From the NCBI RefSeq assembly GCF_032118995.1, contig NC_092651.1, positions 16,121,349 to 16,185,348 on the forward strand: DNA of 64,000 nt, read 5' to 3'. Both the position numbers and the translations under genes were made by a program. Origin of the DNA: Asterias amurensis. Its lineage: Eukaryota; Echinodermata; Asteroidea; Forcipulatida; Asteriidae. The notes under the pieces were generated by a model. That model was not told where the DNA came from. It searched no databases and saw nothing but the letters and a program-made list of their open reading frames with translations. Below, piece after piece: positions 1-10,029 of this stretch (its first letter is position 1; each line of letters begins with the position of its first letter).

Positions 1-2189
1 CGAATGTTCCGTCCCCTGTCAGTTTCACATGGATGTCACTGTGTTCAGCGTCAATTTTTTTGCACCTTGCCAAATCTTCAATTTTCAACTTAAGCAGTTC
101 TTCAAGACTTCTCTGAATCCCTGGCTTGTCTGATGGTGTTTTTGTTACAGACAGATTCTTTCCAATTTGTTTGCCTTGCTTTTTCACAGCACATAACCTT
201 GGTAAATTTGAGATTTTAGCAAGGGCATTAAATGCTTCATCAGAAATGTTATAAGAATCCTTAACCAGAACTGCAAGGTTAATCTTTTCTAGATTTTTTT
301 CTGATAGCTTGGAGGAATTTGATGCTTCGTTTTTCTCCGCAGTGTCAACAACAGTAAATGTTTCAAATTCTTTAGTGTTACTGTTTTTCACTTGAACAGT
401 GTGAGCTTCGTAACCATGCAGTCCAAGAAATTTCAATACTGCTGCGCAATGATCTTTAAGTCTAGATTTGACTTTAAATTGCTGACTTCGACTGTAAGAA
501 CTTATATCTTTAGCTTTGAACTGTTTATGTGAGAGGCTTCTTCTAGCAAGTCTTGTAATTTCTCTGTTCCTGTTTTCTCTTTTAAGCTTTTTTGCTTGAC
601 TTTTCAATGTTTTGACTTTGTTTACAAGTGCATGTCCTGCCAACTCAGTTGACAGGACATGGATCTTCCAAAATGAGGTTTGATCACACCAATTCTTGAA
701 TGATTTTTTTGCTCCACTACCTGACCAGGATTTTTTCCAGCGTTTAATCAAATTTGAAACCAAACACCTGATTCGACTCTGTAAACGGGATGAAAATATT
801 AACTCAACTGAATGTGTCTTACATATAATTTCAAATACTTCGAATGACAAACTTGTCAAAGATTTGTTCAAATAATTTGCTCTAACAAAATCAAAAATTA
901 TAGGAATATTGACATTCAGTTCAAGTGACGGGTGAATACTTGCTGGCATATGGCTGGCATTTCAAAACAAACTACTACATATGCATTGTACCGGTGTATC
1001 TTTTGGCGTCTCCTCGTACAAAACCGAAGGTCAAAAAGTGGCCACGATGGATCTGATGCTCATGAAGCTCACCATCCCATCCTTTTACGAACTCCAGCAG
1101 TGGACGATGTTTTGTCAAACTTAACTCAATTGTATTGTCAGTCACAAAACAATAATCGCCTAGCTTGTTCAGGCAACGAGTATCCCAGTCCTTGTCGAAT
1201 ATACCACTTAAAACAGTATTTGAAATTCGAATTCTTCTGCGTTTCTCTCCAAACAAATGCTCAAACACATCAGGATCACAATCCACGTACAAAACTACCT
1301 TTGGATCGTTCTTTCGGCTTGAGTCCAACTTGTGCTTGATTTCCACTTGAAGATTTTTGCAGAACACAGATGCTTTGATGTCAACAGGAGTTTCTGCCAC
1401 TCTCTGGGAACTTCGAAGAACGACGTCAGATTTGCCAATCCACTGGTCCCAAGCCTTTGAGTAACCAATGAAGTGAATACGGTACTCTGTTGCGCTTTCT
1501 TCTGTGATCTGAAATAAATTCATGTCAATATGAAAAATGAGGTATTTGTTACATGAAGTTTATAGTAAAGAAAACACTGATCTGGCCTCCTTACTACTTT
1601 TGTTGTGCCTGGGCCTGAGTAAGGCTAAGTGTTTTCAAAATTTATCTTAATTTCAGATATTTCAGAAAAAAAGAGAGAAAAAACAATAGGCCTAATTAAT
1701 AATAAACAACAAACATATGAAATAAAAGCATAATAACACTAACAGTAGATTCTAAAGATTTGAACATTTTGTCCAACAGATAATTATTAAATCTGCTTTT
1801 TTTTTGCTTAAATTAAAAACAAAACAAGTCACAACAACCGACATGCAACTGCTTACACAGCCGGCAGCCAGTCACACACACAACGTCCCTCTCTTTCTGA
1901 ACAACCTACCCCTGTGCAAAAATGGTCCGTTCCACAAACTTTTGAGCGTTGTCAAGCTTGCTGTGTGTGTGTATTAAGCGTGCCCTGAAACCATAATTTC
2001 TAGCAATTTTTAACGAAAGAAATACACAAAATTACAAACCTCTATATCAAAAACTTCTGTTGGCCGCCACTTCACTGTATTCCTCTGCCGTCGAATTCCT
2101 TTTAATTCAGGTAAACTGTTCAAGTTTCGATAAAAACCCGGATAGTATTTAAACCGAATTTTGCGAGTGCTTCGCGGCATGTACGCCAT
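1..2189 (-). CDS. Uncharacterised chromo-barrel-like protein, 5' part only, interrupted
   Basis: Read on the minus strand. Exon 1 is 2189-2040 (50 codons, donor GTTTGT). Exon 2 starts at 1508 after a TTTCAG acceptor and joins in phase 0. The junction VFDIE/ITEESATEYRIHF, followed by YSKAWDQWI, resembles a chromo-barrel (Tudor-knot) fold of the MSL3/MRG type, a family that binds histone tails or nucleic acid. Exon 2 stays open to 975. A second frame opens at 949 and stays open to base 1; it is basic and ends in HVKLTGDGTF, a motif I recall from a large uncharacterised invertebrate protein family, possibly transposase-derived. The two parts are separated by a 31-base stretch (947-977) bounded by CATATG on both sides, so this copy is probably broken, or carries an assembly error. 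The start at 2189 (MAYMPRSTRK) is chosen over 2237 because the similarity begins near it. The intron 1509-2039 shows nothing else. Function unknown. Confidence 0.5.
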
Positions 2190-2344
2190 TGGAGAGAAGC
2201 GCGGTTTCGAGCACTCATAAACTTGCCACTGACACACACTGGGTTTCTGCCCTCGCGCGCTTATCAGAAGTCACGCTGCACGCGCACCGTGCGAAATTGA
2301 GAAGCGACTTAGTAAAGTTGAATACTGACGGTCAATGTGAGACT

Positions 2345-2905
2345 CGGCGTGTGCAAACAATTTGTAATGGCCAAAACTCTGCTGCTAGATTGGTGACACG
2401 TACTCAAAAGCGTGAACACATTTCTCCTATTTTGCACGATTTACATTGGCTTCCGATAAAACACCGTATTCAGTATAAGATACTTTCATTAACTTTCTTA
2501 TGTTTGCAAGGTTTAGGCCCAACTTATCTCCAGGAACTCATCCAAAAATATCATCCAGTTCGTAATCTTCGCTCTAAATCCAGGTCTCTCTTAGTTTGTC
2601 CCTCGACTTTTACTAAATTTTATGGGGCCAGAGCTTTTGCAGCAGCAGCAGCAGAATTATGGAATAGTCTTCCGGACACCATAAAACAAGCTCAAACAGT
2701 GAATTTATTTAAGACAAAGTTAAAAACACATTTATTTTTGCAATAGCCTTCAGTACTTCTTTCTGTATCAACTAAATTTTCCTTTTGTATTTACTTCACA
2801 TCTCTATTAACTTTTAATTCTCTTTTGTTTTCTTCTCAAAGCGCATAGGGACTTCTCTGTGATTGTGATATGCGCTCTACAAAAATGGTTCATTATTATT
2901 GTGTA
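2345..2905 (+). mobile_element. LINE (CR1/L2-like) 3' end
   Basis: The reading frame ending at 2746 carries the typical C-terminal tail of CR1/L2/Rex-type non-LTR retrotransposon polymerases: NSAARLVTRTQKREHISPIL, then LHWLPIKHRIQYKIL, LWNSLPDTIK and FKTKLKTHLF. It is followed by about 150 bp of 3' UTR ending in a GCGC stem and ATT repeats (2860-2901), the usual tail of this group. The polymerase core and endonuclease are absent, so it is a 5'-truncated, dead copy. It lies just upstream of the chromo-barrel gene, in the opposite orientation. Confidence 0.85.
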
Positions 2906-3054
2906 TTCCAATTACACTGATTGTTATTACTTATGCGTGAAACCACTACGGAAGAGTTTCAGTTGATTTGATGCGTAAAAAGTGAAACAATGAAAATATA
3001 AAAAGTGTGCGGGTCCTCATACAATAGGCCCAGGTAGGCCAGGTTGTTCAGCTG

Positions 3055-4562
3055 CATGGCGCGTTTAACTAGGGCGGTCATTGGGCATGGTTCATCCCGC
3101 CCTTGTTTTAATGTTTCAAACCATTAGGCCTACTAATAATACTAGGAGCCTACTTACTCAGTCCATTTCCCTTGTGGTTTATAACTTGATAATAAAATAT
3201 TCTCAAACCCTCCCAGTAAACAAAAACACATAGAGTGATCGAAAGATGGGTATGCTAATATCCATTACTGTATCTTTACAGTAAGATTTATACCTTATAA
3301 CCTTTACCGGTTTAAACTCCGCGATTACACACCCTCCGGATCACCCGACTAAATACTATACCGAAAACTATTATAGTTTAATTTAATACGACAACTTAAA
3401 CTCATGGTTTAATAAACCGTAGAGAAAAGTGTGTGTGTGCGCGAGCGTTTGGGGGTGTTTGTGTGTAACCTCGATCAGAATTACACAGTTAATAATAGTA
3501 ATTGATAGAGACTATGTTCTGCAAGAAATAATCAGCACAAAAGACACATAAATTGTTTAATAAACCACCCAAAACTAAATTATTGTGGTTTTACGGTAGG
3601 CTCTACGCATGCGATATGCACTTTGACATTGATGTATTCACAAGTTCACTATTGGAATTATTGTCCCGGTTCAATGAATCGTGTTGTATGGGGAGGGACT
3701 AAATAGTGGCTCCCTATGTGTTGACAAAAGGGGAACAACTCACGCTTATTGCCGTTTCAATACCATACACAAAACTGTAATGGAATGAGAGTGGGAAAAT
3801 TTGTGAAGGATTATGGTAACTGTGAAAGTTAATTTGATATAATGACATAAACATTATTTTTAGTTCCTCGGTGCACATAGCAGCCAACAATTACACACTA
3901 AACACTTCCCCCAAAATGGAGCAAGTAGAATGAGAAGGAACAACAATTTTCTTATTTTATTTTCTAAAAAGATTAAAAAGTTAAACAAATGAAGATTATA
4001 TAAAATTATAACAGTAAACATTATATAAAACTACATTCTATTCAGACAGAGGGACAGAAAACCTCTCTGTCCCCGAGACTGCGCGGGGACAGAATTCCCT
4101 GGGACATCGGTCTCCCAGGGAAGTCTGCCCTTATATTATGGGAAATTAACATGTACTGGAGGGGATGTATCAAAAGAGGGCGCTATCAGAAGTAGTTTGT
4201 ACTCGCTGTATGGGGGACAAAATCTCCTGCCACACCGGCAGTGAGTTATCAAATAAACGTTTCCTTGATAAAATAGAATGGTTTGTTGCTGTTCAATTTG
4301 TTTACGTTCTTGAATGTCTGTTAAGACATGATGTACCTAAGTATTTTGTCATTAACGAGATTATATACGACATAAAATAATTATTGTAAACGCATCAAAT
4401 CAACTAAAATCATGACTGTTCTTAATCGGAATAATATTTAAACCTTGGCAAAATATGGGCTCATGTTCCTTTTATTTGTTATGTTTGTATATAACTAGTA
4501 ATAATGAGCATATTGTCTGTTGTGAGACTTTCAGTGCATGCGATTTTTTTTTGTTAAGAGTC
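3055..4562. repeat. Tandem duplication, unit A
   Basis: About 1.5 kb of non-coding DNA similar, in the same order and orientation, to 4905-6895. Shared landmarks include CATGGTTCATC, CACACCCTCCGGATCACCC, GGTTTTACGGTAGG with CTACGCATGCGAT, AAAGGGGAACAACTC, and an A/T-rich end with GGCAAAATA. The copies differ by many substitutions and indels, so the duplication is old. I see no gene. The short reading frame at 4165-4380 has no recognisable similarity. Confidence 0.65.
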
Positions 4563-4910
4563 TTAACTTATATCAATATAATATGGACTGAGGAATCCCC
4601 TATGATAATAATAACATAATATGAATGTATGCATGTCTCTATGCGTTTCACTGGGTAAAGTATAAAGTCACCCAAAATGTGAAATTTAATTATGTCCAAT
4701 AAGATGTCTAAACGGAAATATAAACAGTGTGCCACTCTGTATAGCCGGTGTAGCATGAGATTATGTCACCCATCGAGATACTGTACCCCCGTACGGCGAA
4801 CTGTGTACAAACTACTTCTGATAGCTCCCTCTTTTGGTTCACCAGCCCACATACATGGTCATTTCGAATAATGGGGGACCAAATCTCCGGCGGACAGAAT
4901 TCCCTGATTG
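4160..4910. repeat. Short dispersed repeat pair (TATGGGGGACA...CCGG type)
   Basis: The segment near 4160-4240 (AGAAGTAGTTTGTAC, then TGTATGGGGGACAAAATCTC) recurs near 4800-4910 with its first half inverted (GTACAAACTACTTCTGATAG, then ATGGGGGACCAAATCTCCGG). A third relative lies at 10288-10400. Nearby 4040-4130 has two small stem-loops built from CTCTGTCCCC and CCCTGGGA. This is probably an old non-autonomous transposon family. Confidence 0.45.
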
Positions 4911-5039
4911 GACCGTTGCGTTAAACCGGAGGTTGTTGGCATGGTTCATCTCGCCGCCCTGATAAGTGTTTCCGTATTCAACCAATTATTAATAGGCATA
5001 CTTACCCATTCAGTTTCCGTTGTGGTTTAACTTGAATTC

Positions 5040-5480
5040 ATAAATACCTCAGCCAGTTTCGCTATTCCTATTGGTGGAGAGCGCGTCACATGGAGGAGTT
5101 TTAACCTTTGATAATGACCAGTGTTTATAACCGGTTGTTAGTGGATACTCCGCGTTATTCTTGGTGCAAGACGTTTCTTGTTAAGGGCGATGCGTACGCT
5201 GTCGGTGAGTTGGCCGCGCTGTGTGTGAAAGGAAAACGAGAACGTGTTGCACCAACACGCGCACGAAAGAATCAAGAAACTGTCAGAAATAGGCGTCTCA
5301 GTCATTACAATGCAACATACGGACGTCGTATAACATACAGAGCTCAAGCACGTTGGAAACGGATAAGTTTTACAGAGTTTCTTACTTTATTTTACGCCTT
5401 TTAACCAAAAAGGCATTTATGAATTTTTAAACGGCCGTGAAAGAACTCGTCGCTAACCCTTTGTTCCCTTATTTGCAAAC
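5040..5480. mobile_element. Dispersed element, also present near 38.1-38.5 kb
   Basis: The left part (AATACCTCAGCCAGTTTC, CCTATTGGTGGAGAGCGCG, CCTTTGATAATGACCAG) and right part (AAAAAGGCATTTATGAAT) recur in reverse orientation at about 38100-38470, with different middle sequence. It interrupts duplication unit B but not unit A. A 98-codon reading frame inside (5108-5404) shows no recognisable domain and is not conserved in the other copy, so I do not call it a gene. Confidence 0.55.
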
Positions 5481-5991
5481 TTTCATTAAAAAAAACCTCA
5501 AAAATAATAATATTGTCAAAAAACTTAAGAGTGATCGAAGTGTGGGTGTGAAAGCCCGCACAGGGCAATATATTTTGGCATCATGTTGATCACTGCGATC
5601 AGATATGTAGTAAAAACCCAGAGTACAATGTGAATTGTTATATGCATTCGTTAGAAACGAACACACACCCTCCGGATCACCCAATATGTTCATGAATCCA
5701 GAATGTATTTATGTGTTAATTTAATACAACAACTTAAATTCATGGTTTGATCTCCGGTCCTTTCTCTATATGATTTAACATTGTGTGAGTAAACCTCGGA
5801 ACTCGGATTTACACAGTTGTTAGGATCGATATTCAGGGGTGGAGATCATATTCTGCAAGACATAATCGGCACATAACAAACAGTTATTAATGAAATTAAC
5901 GGTTTTACGGTAGGTTCTACGCATGCGATGTGCACTTTGGCATTGCAATGGTTTATGTAAATATTATAGTGGCTCCCAGCTGCTGTTGACT

Positions 5992-6255
5992 TAGTCTTGG
6001 CCCAAGACCATGGTGCTTGATTCTGGATAGTGTACTACGCGCGGTTGAATCGCCAAAGCGCGCCCGCCACGGCATGATTTAGTTACGTGGACGGCTTGAA
6101 ATCTAGACTACACTAGACTACACTACACACAGAGTGTAGTCTAGATTTCAAGCCGTCCACGTAACTAAATCATACCGTGGCGGGCGCGCTTTGGCGATTC
6201 AACCGCGCGTAGTACACTATCCAGAATCAAGCACCATAGTCTTGGGCCAAGACTA
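5992..6255. mobile_element. 264-bp fold-back MITE with 9-bp target duplication
   Basis: Near-perfect inverted arms, 5992-6113 and 6134-6255, about 122 bp each, begin TAGTCTTGGCCCAAGAC and end with its complement. The element is flanked by CTGTTGACT at 5983-5991 and 6256-6264. Duplication unit A has the uninterrupted site. A 9-bp duplication with long terminal repeats suggests a Mutator-like (MULE) origin. The first 16 bases of each end are themselves palindromic. High arm identity suggests a recent insertion. Confidence 0.85.
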
Positions 6256-6895
6256 CTGTTGACTTTAATATTAAAGGGGAACAACTCCCTTTCAATAGCA
6301 GACACGAAACTTTAATCAAATGAGAGATAAGAGATACATTATGAAAAAGGCTTTCTTGATCTGGGTGAACTTTTGAAGGATTGGGGTTACAATGAAATGT
6401 AATGGTTTGCAATGGTTGTGTCTAGGTTGAATTCAAGAGAGAGTTCGCGGTGATTCTTTGTGAAGTGTGTCTTTGCATTATACGGAAGTGTATTGTCGCC
6501 ACATGGATAAAAAAATAACTCTCTTATCGTAAATGTACACGATAGCTTATCGTGTATTATAAATTAAATCCAAACCTACCGTGTACGTACACGGTAAGTC
6601 CAAAACTTAAAAGTTTTTTTTTACTCAAGTGACGGCAATATATATGCGCTCCCGTATAGTAAAGAGGAAGAGATGAGGCCTAGCTAAGTTGTTTTAATTT
6701 GTAATAACGAGATATACAACATTGCAAATCTCATCAAAATTGACTAAATATCATGACGGTTCTTAAACAGAATATTATTTACACCGTGGCAAAATACTAA
6801 GCTCTTGTAATTTTTATTTTGTATATTTGCATTAGTCCTGGTATAAGTTAACACATTTGTAAAAGACTTTTAGCACATCGGAGTTTTTCTATTAT

Positions 6896-7129
6896 TATTA
6901 TAACATTGGACGCCATGCAGTGCGTGGTGTACCAAACATAATAAGTTCTAAGCCAATACATTGGGTTTATTGAAACAAATGATGTCGTACTCGTGTGATT
7001 CATTACACTAAAATAACAGTCTTTATACTATAAATAACCAGGTTGATAGACCAACAGTTCTAATAATTTCTACAGTTATAGGGTACCATTAAGTAATATG
7101 TGATTTCTGAAAACTGCATTGTTTCAGGA
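6896..7129. other. Interval between duplication and LGSN gene
   Basis: A/T-rich DNA. It should contain the 3' untranslated part of the minus-strand lengsin gene, but I see no clear polyadenylation signal or other feature. Confidence 0.4.
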
Positions 7130-8491
7130 CTACGTCATAACAAAGTAGCTGTTATATTCCCACAATGGGTTCTCGGTTTCTGATGATTCCTGTTCTATTT
7201 CAAGTTCAAGCCGCTTAATAGCAAGGAAGGCTCGACAAAATTCCTCACCGAATGACTCCCTAACTACGATGTCTCCTTGGAAAGCATCAACAGCGTCTTT
7301 GAGATTAGAAGGAAAGGCCTTGGTACCGGGAGGTACGTCTTCGTTGTTGTAGGCGTCACGGGTAACCCTGGGAGGGAGGGGCAGTGATCGCTTGATGCCA
7401 TCTACGCCTGCAGCTACAGTGGCCGCTAGAGTCAGGTAAGGATTACTGGCACTTGCTCCCATGCGGTTCTCAAGATACATACCATTCTCACCTTGAGATT
7501 TAAGACGTAAAGCACAGGTCCTGTTGTCTATTCCCCATGTGCCGTTGGTTGGAGCAAAACTATTAGGTTCAGTTCGTTTCTGACAGTTCGTGGTTGGTGC
7601 CATGAGTAGACTTATAGCTGGGGCATGTGCGATGATACCTGCAATCCAGTGCTGGGCCAGCTCGGAGATACCAAGCTCCATAGACGGGTCATGCATTAAA
7701 CTTGTCTTTCCTTCGGTATCCCAGAGAGAATGACAAAAATGGGCAGAGCTTCCGGACTGATCTGACCACGGTTTGGACATGAATGAAGCGATGTAGCCTC
7801 GCTTCTGAGCAATCTCCTTGATGGCTGTACGGTAGATATGCGCGTTGTCAGCTGCTCGGATACCAAAGGCTGGTTTGTAAGTTATCTCAACTTGACCGGG
7901 AGAAACCTCCGTGTCTATAGCTTCCACGTCAACACCAGTCATCTGTAAACATCTTGAAAACTCATACAATAAGTCACTTTCAGCGAAAATACTTAGAGAT
8001 GATCGCAGGTTTCCAGCGTGAAGTGGTTTCTTGGACTCGGCTCCAATAACGTAGAACTCGTGCTCATGAGCTGAAAGTAGAGAGAGACCCATCTCATTCA
8101 GACGGTCAATCTGCTGCCTGGCGATGTACCGTGGGTATGATGATACTGGCTTGCCTTGAAAGCACGGCTCGGTCAGTACCAAGGCCGTGTTCTTGCACCA
8201 AGGCACGGTGCGGAAGGTGCTCAGGTCTGGTAGGAATGCTGCATCTCCCCAACCAATCTCTGTCGAGTATCCCGTACCTTGAGCGAAATGACAACTAGGG
8301 TCCATCGCTAGATGCACCAATGGGATGTTTACCCCACGGGTTGACTTGGCTCGCACGTGTCTGGCGGGCACAACCTTGCAGCGAGAGAAACCACTCATGT
8401 CACCGAATTCGAAACGAATGAACTCGATTTGGTCTTCTTCTATTTGTTTTTCCACCATCTCTAGTGTTTTTTCTTTGTTCTCGAAATTCAT
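7130..8491 (-). CDS. LGSN: Lengsin-type glutamine-synthetase-like protein
   Basis: A 453-residue protein in one uninterrupted coding exon. It has the class-I glutamine synthetase fold (N-terminal beta-grasp about residues 20-110, catalytic domain 115-450) and is closest, as I recognise it, to animal lengsins, known from the vertebrate lens and considered to lack synthetase activity. By eye the metal and substrate residues are kept: E143/E145 (EHEFYV), E195, E202 (GQVEI), H251, R306, R324, E341 and R343. The catalytic flap glutamate (E327 in the bacterial enzyme, normally in YEAP) is replaced by phenylalanine (F312 in SFAP), and the FDGSS loop carrying the subunit-bridging aspartate is not recognisable. 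An inactive or altered enzyme is therefore likely. The start is MNFENKEK at 8491. A good acceptor (TTTTACAG, exon from 8513) lies just upstream, so the more upstream in-frame ATG at 8542 is intronic. A 5' UTR exon at about 9204-9366 is proposed separately. Confidence 0.9.
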   Translation of the reverse strand: MNFENKEKTLEMVEKQIEEDQIEFIRFEFGDMSGFSRCKVVPARHVRAKSTRGVNIPLVHLAMDPSCHFAQGTGYSTEIGWGDAAFLPDLSTFRTVPWCKNTALVLTEPCFQGKPVSSYPRYIARQQIDRLNEMGLSLLSAHEHEFYVIGAESKKPLHAGNLRSSLSIFAESDLLYEFSRCLQMTGVDVEAIDTEVSPGQVEITYKPAFGIRAADNAHIYRTAIKEIAQKRGYIASFMSKPWSDQSGSSAHFCHSLWDTEGKTSLMHDPSMELGISELAQHWIAGIIAHAPAISLLMAPTTNCQKRTEPNSFAPTNGTWGIDNRTCALRLKSQGENGMYLENRMGASASNPYLTLAATVAAGVDGIKRSLPLPPRVTRDAYNNEDVPPGTKAFPSNLKDAVDAFQGDIVVRESFGEEFCRAFLAIKRLELEIEQESSETENPLWEYNSYFVMT

Positions 8492-8741
8492 GTTTGTTTT
8501 GATCTGATGGCCTCTGTAAAAGTAAAATAAAAAGGGGAACAAAATTTATTGAAAACAGCAAAAATTCCAAATAAAAAGTTAAACAGAACAACATACTTAT
8601 TAAAATATTAAGTTCCAGTTTATTTAATTTCGCGTGAAAGCATAAAGTGACAAGAAAAATCTTGTAAACAATTCTCGAATGAATATTCATCGTATTGGCT
8701 GTTAAATAAGAAAAGAATTGCGAACCCTTTGCGGCGTGGTT

Positions 8742-8911
8742 CAGGTGTGGCGGTTTCAGTTTTCCGCCGTGTTCAGTTTTCCGGGACTCAGTAAAGCATA
8801 TAACAATTGACTTCGTTCGCTTGCTGTGCGCAGGCGTCCCATGACGTAATGTTACCGCATTTGGTCATTCGGAAAACTGAACACGGCGGAAAGTTGAAAC
8901 CGCCACACCTG
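8742..8911. mobile_element. 170-bp palindromic MITE
   Basis: Inverted arms of about 42 bp: CAGGTGTGGCGGTTTCAG at 8742 and its complement ending at 8911, both continuing through the GTGTTCAGTTTTCCG stretch. It sits in the proposed 5' UTR intron of the lengsin gene. I could not find a convincing target duplication. Confidence 0.7.
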
Positions 8912-9203
8912 GGCACACTCAAGGGCCCGTATTTTTTGTTGCAATCTAGATGCTCTGACGTAGTGCAATCTAATTAGGCCAATTGGAGACATAATTGAAG
9001 AAGGAAACAGAACTTGCCCCACCCCGGATCCGCCTTTGGAACCCAACGAATTGTCTATCGAGTGTCTCTCAGGGAGACTCTTACCAAGCAATTAACGTTG
9101 CAATAACACGCTAGTTAAACATTTAATAGTGTGACTCGTTAATATTGGCCTACTGTCCAATGCCAAAATCATCTATCTACTAATAATATTTGTTCAACCT
9201 TAC

Positions 9204-9366
9204 CTCTCTTGTGTGAATGAAAGCCTCCTCTGCGACAGGTCAATGAATTTTACTGAGTTTTACTAACAGTTACCAAGGTTAAACGATGAAGAGCCTCATC
9301 AGCGTGTTGTGTGTCTTGTCGCCGAAGGCTCACTCCAGAATACAAGCGCACAATGAAGACGATGAC
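9204..9366 (-). other. LGSN: Probable untranslated first exon of LGSN
   Basis: Inferred. On the minus strand a TATA box (9396-9389) is followed by about 160 bases ending at a strong donor, AAGAGAG/GTAAGG (intron from 9203). This donor can pair with the TTTTACAG acceptor at 8514, removing a 690-bp intron just before the ATG. The exact start near 9366 is a guess from the usual TATA spacing. Confidence 0.45.
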
Positions 9367-9388
9367 TCCATTACGCGTTGTGTCTCCA

Positions 9389-9396
9389 CTTTTATA
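9389..9396 (-). promoter_or_regulatory. TATA box, probable LGSN core promoter
   Basis: TATAAAAG on the minus strand, about 30 bases upstream of the proposed transcription start and 190 bases upstream of a good splice donor. Directly seen motif; the promoter role is inferred. Confidence 0.45.
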
Positions 9397-9710
9397 GGTA
9401 CGACTTTCTTGCTTCATTTTAAGAAGAGTCACCGGCAACTAATAAGAACTCCTATATTATTAACTCTTGATGATCGCATAGCTATTCTGATTGGCCCTGT
9501 CTGTTACTCCAGAGGGGATATTAATCTTATGATGTAAAGACGGTGTAGTGATGACGTATCTTCTTACCAATCACATAACAGGCTAATCAACGAGGACGGA
9601 GACTCTGAAAGGTTCAACCCACACAGGGCCACAGTTTTCCCTTATGAGTTGTAAGACTGAGTTTAGTTTCACTGCAAATTAAGAAGTGAAATAAGAAGTC
9701 AGATGACTAC

Positions 9711-10029
9711 TTTAAAGTAAAAAGCATGGACACGTTTGGTAAATTGTCAAAGATCAGTGTCTCACTTGGTGTATCCCAACATATGCATACGATAACAAAC
9801 CTGTGAAAATATGGGCTCATATTGGTCATCGAATTTGCTAGAGAATGATGGCAGAAAATTACTTTGTGCTTTCAGATGCATTTATTATGTGAGAAATTAC
9901 TTCTTTCTTAAAAACTACGTTACTTCAGAGGGAGCCGTTTATCACAGTTTATACTATCCTGCTCTCCATTGCTCGTTAGTATTTATGCTAACAATTATTT
10001 GAGTAATTACCAATATCCAGTGCCTTTAA
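9711..10029. mobile_element. TTAA-ended MITE, GGCACTGGACAC family
   Basis: A copy of the commonest repeat in the window. It begins TTTAAAG with CATGGACACGTTTGGTAAA and ends with TACCAATATCCAGTGCCTTTAA. Internal landmarks of the family are CTTCAGAGGGAGCCGTTT, GTATCCCAACATATG and AACAATTATTTGAGTAATTA. Other copies are listed separately. Confidence 0.8.

Larger units (their letters stand above)
4905..6895. repeat. Tandem duplication, unit B, with two insertions
   Basis: Second copy of the 3055-4562 unit. It is longer because it received a roughly 440-bp element near 5040-5480 and a 264-bp fold-back at 5992-6255. Neither is in unit A, so both arrived after the duplication. No gene seen. Confidence 0.65.

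Noticed and set aside
932-1339. Plus-strand frame of 135 codons
   Set aside because: It is antisense to the chromo-barrel-like exon, which has proper splice sites and family resemblance.
5108-5404. 98-codon basic reading frame on the plus strand
   Set aside because: It lies in a dispersed element whose other copy does not keep the frame; no recognisable domain.
9286-9537. 83-codon plus-strand frame
   Set aside because: It overlaps, in antisense, the TATA box and proposed untranslated exon of the lengsin gene; no similarity seen.
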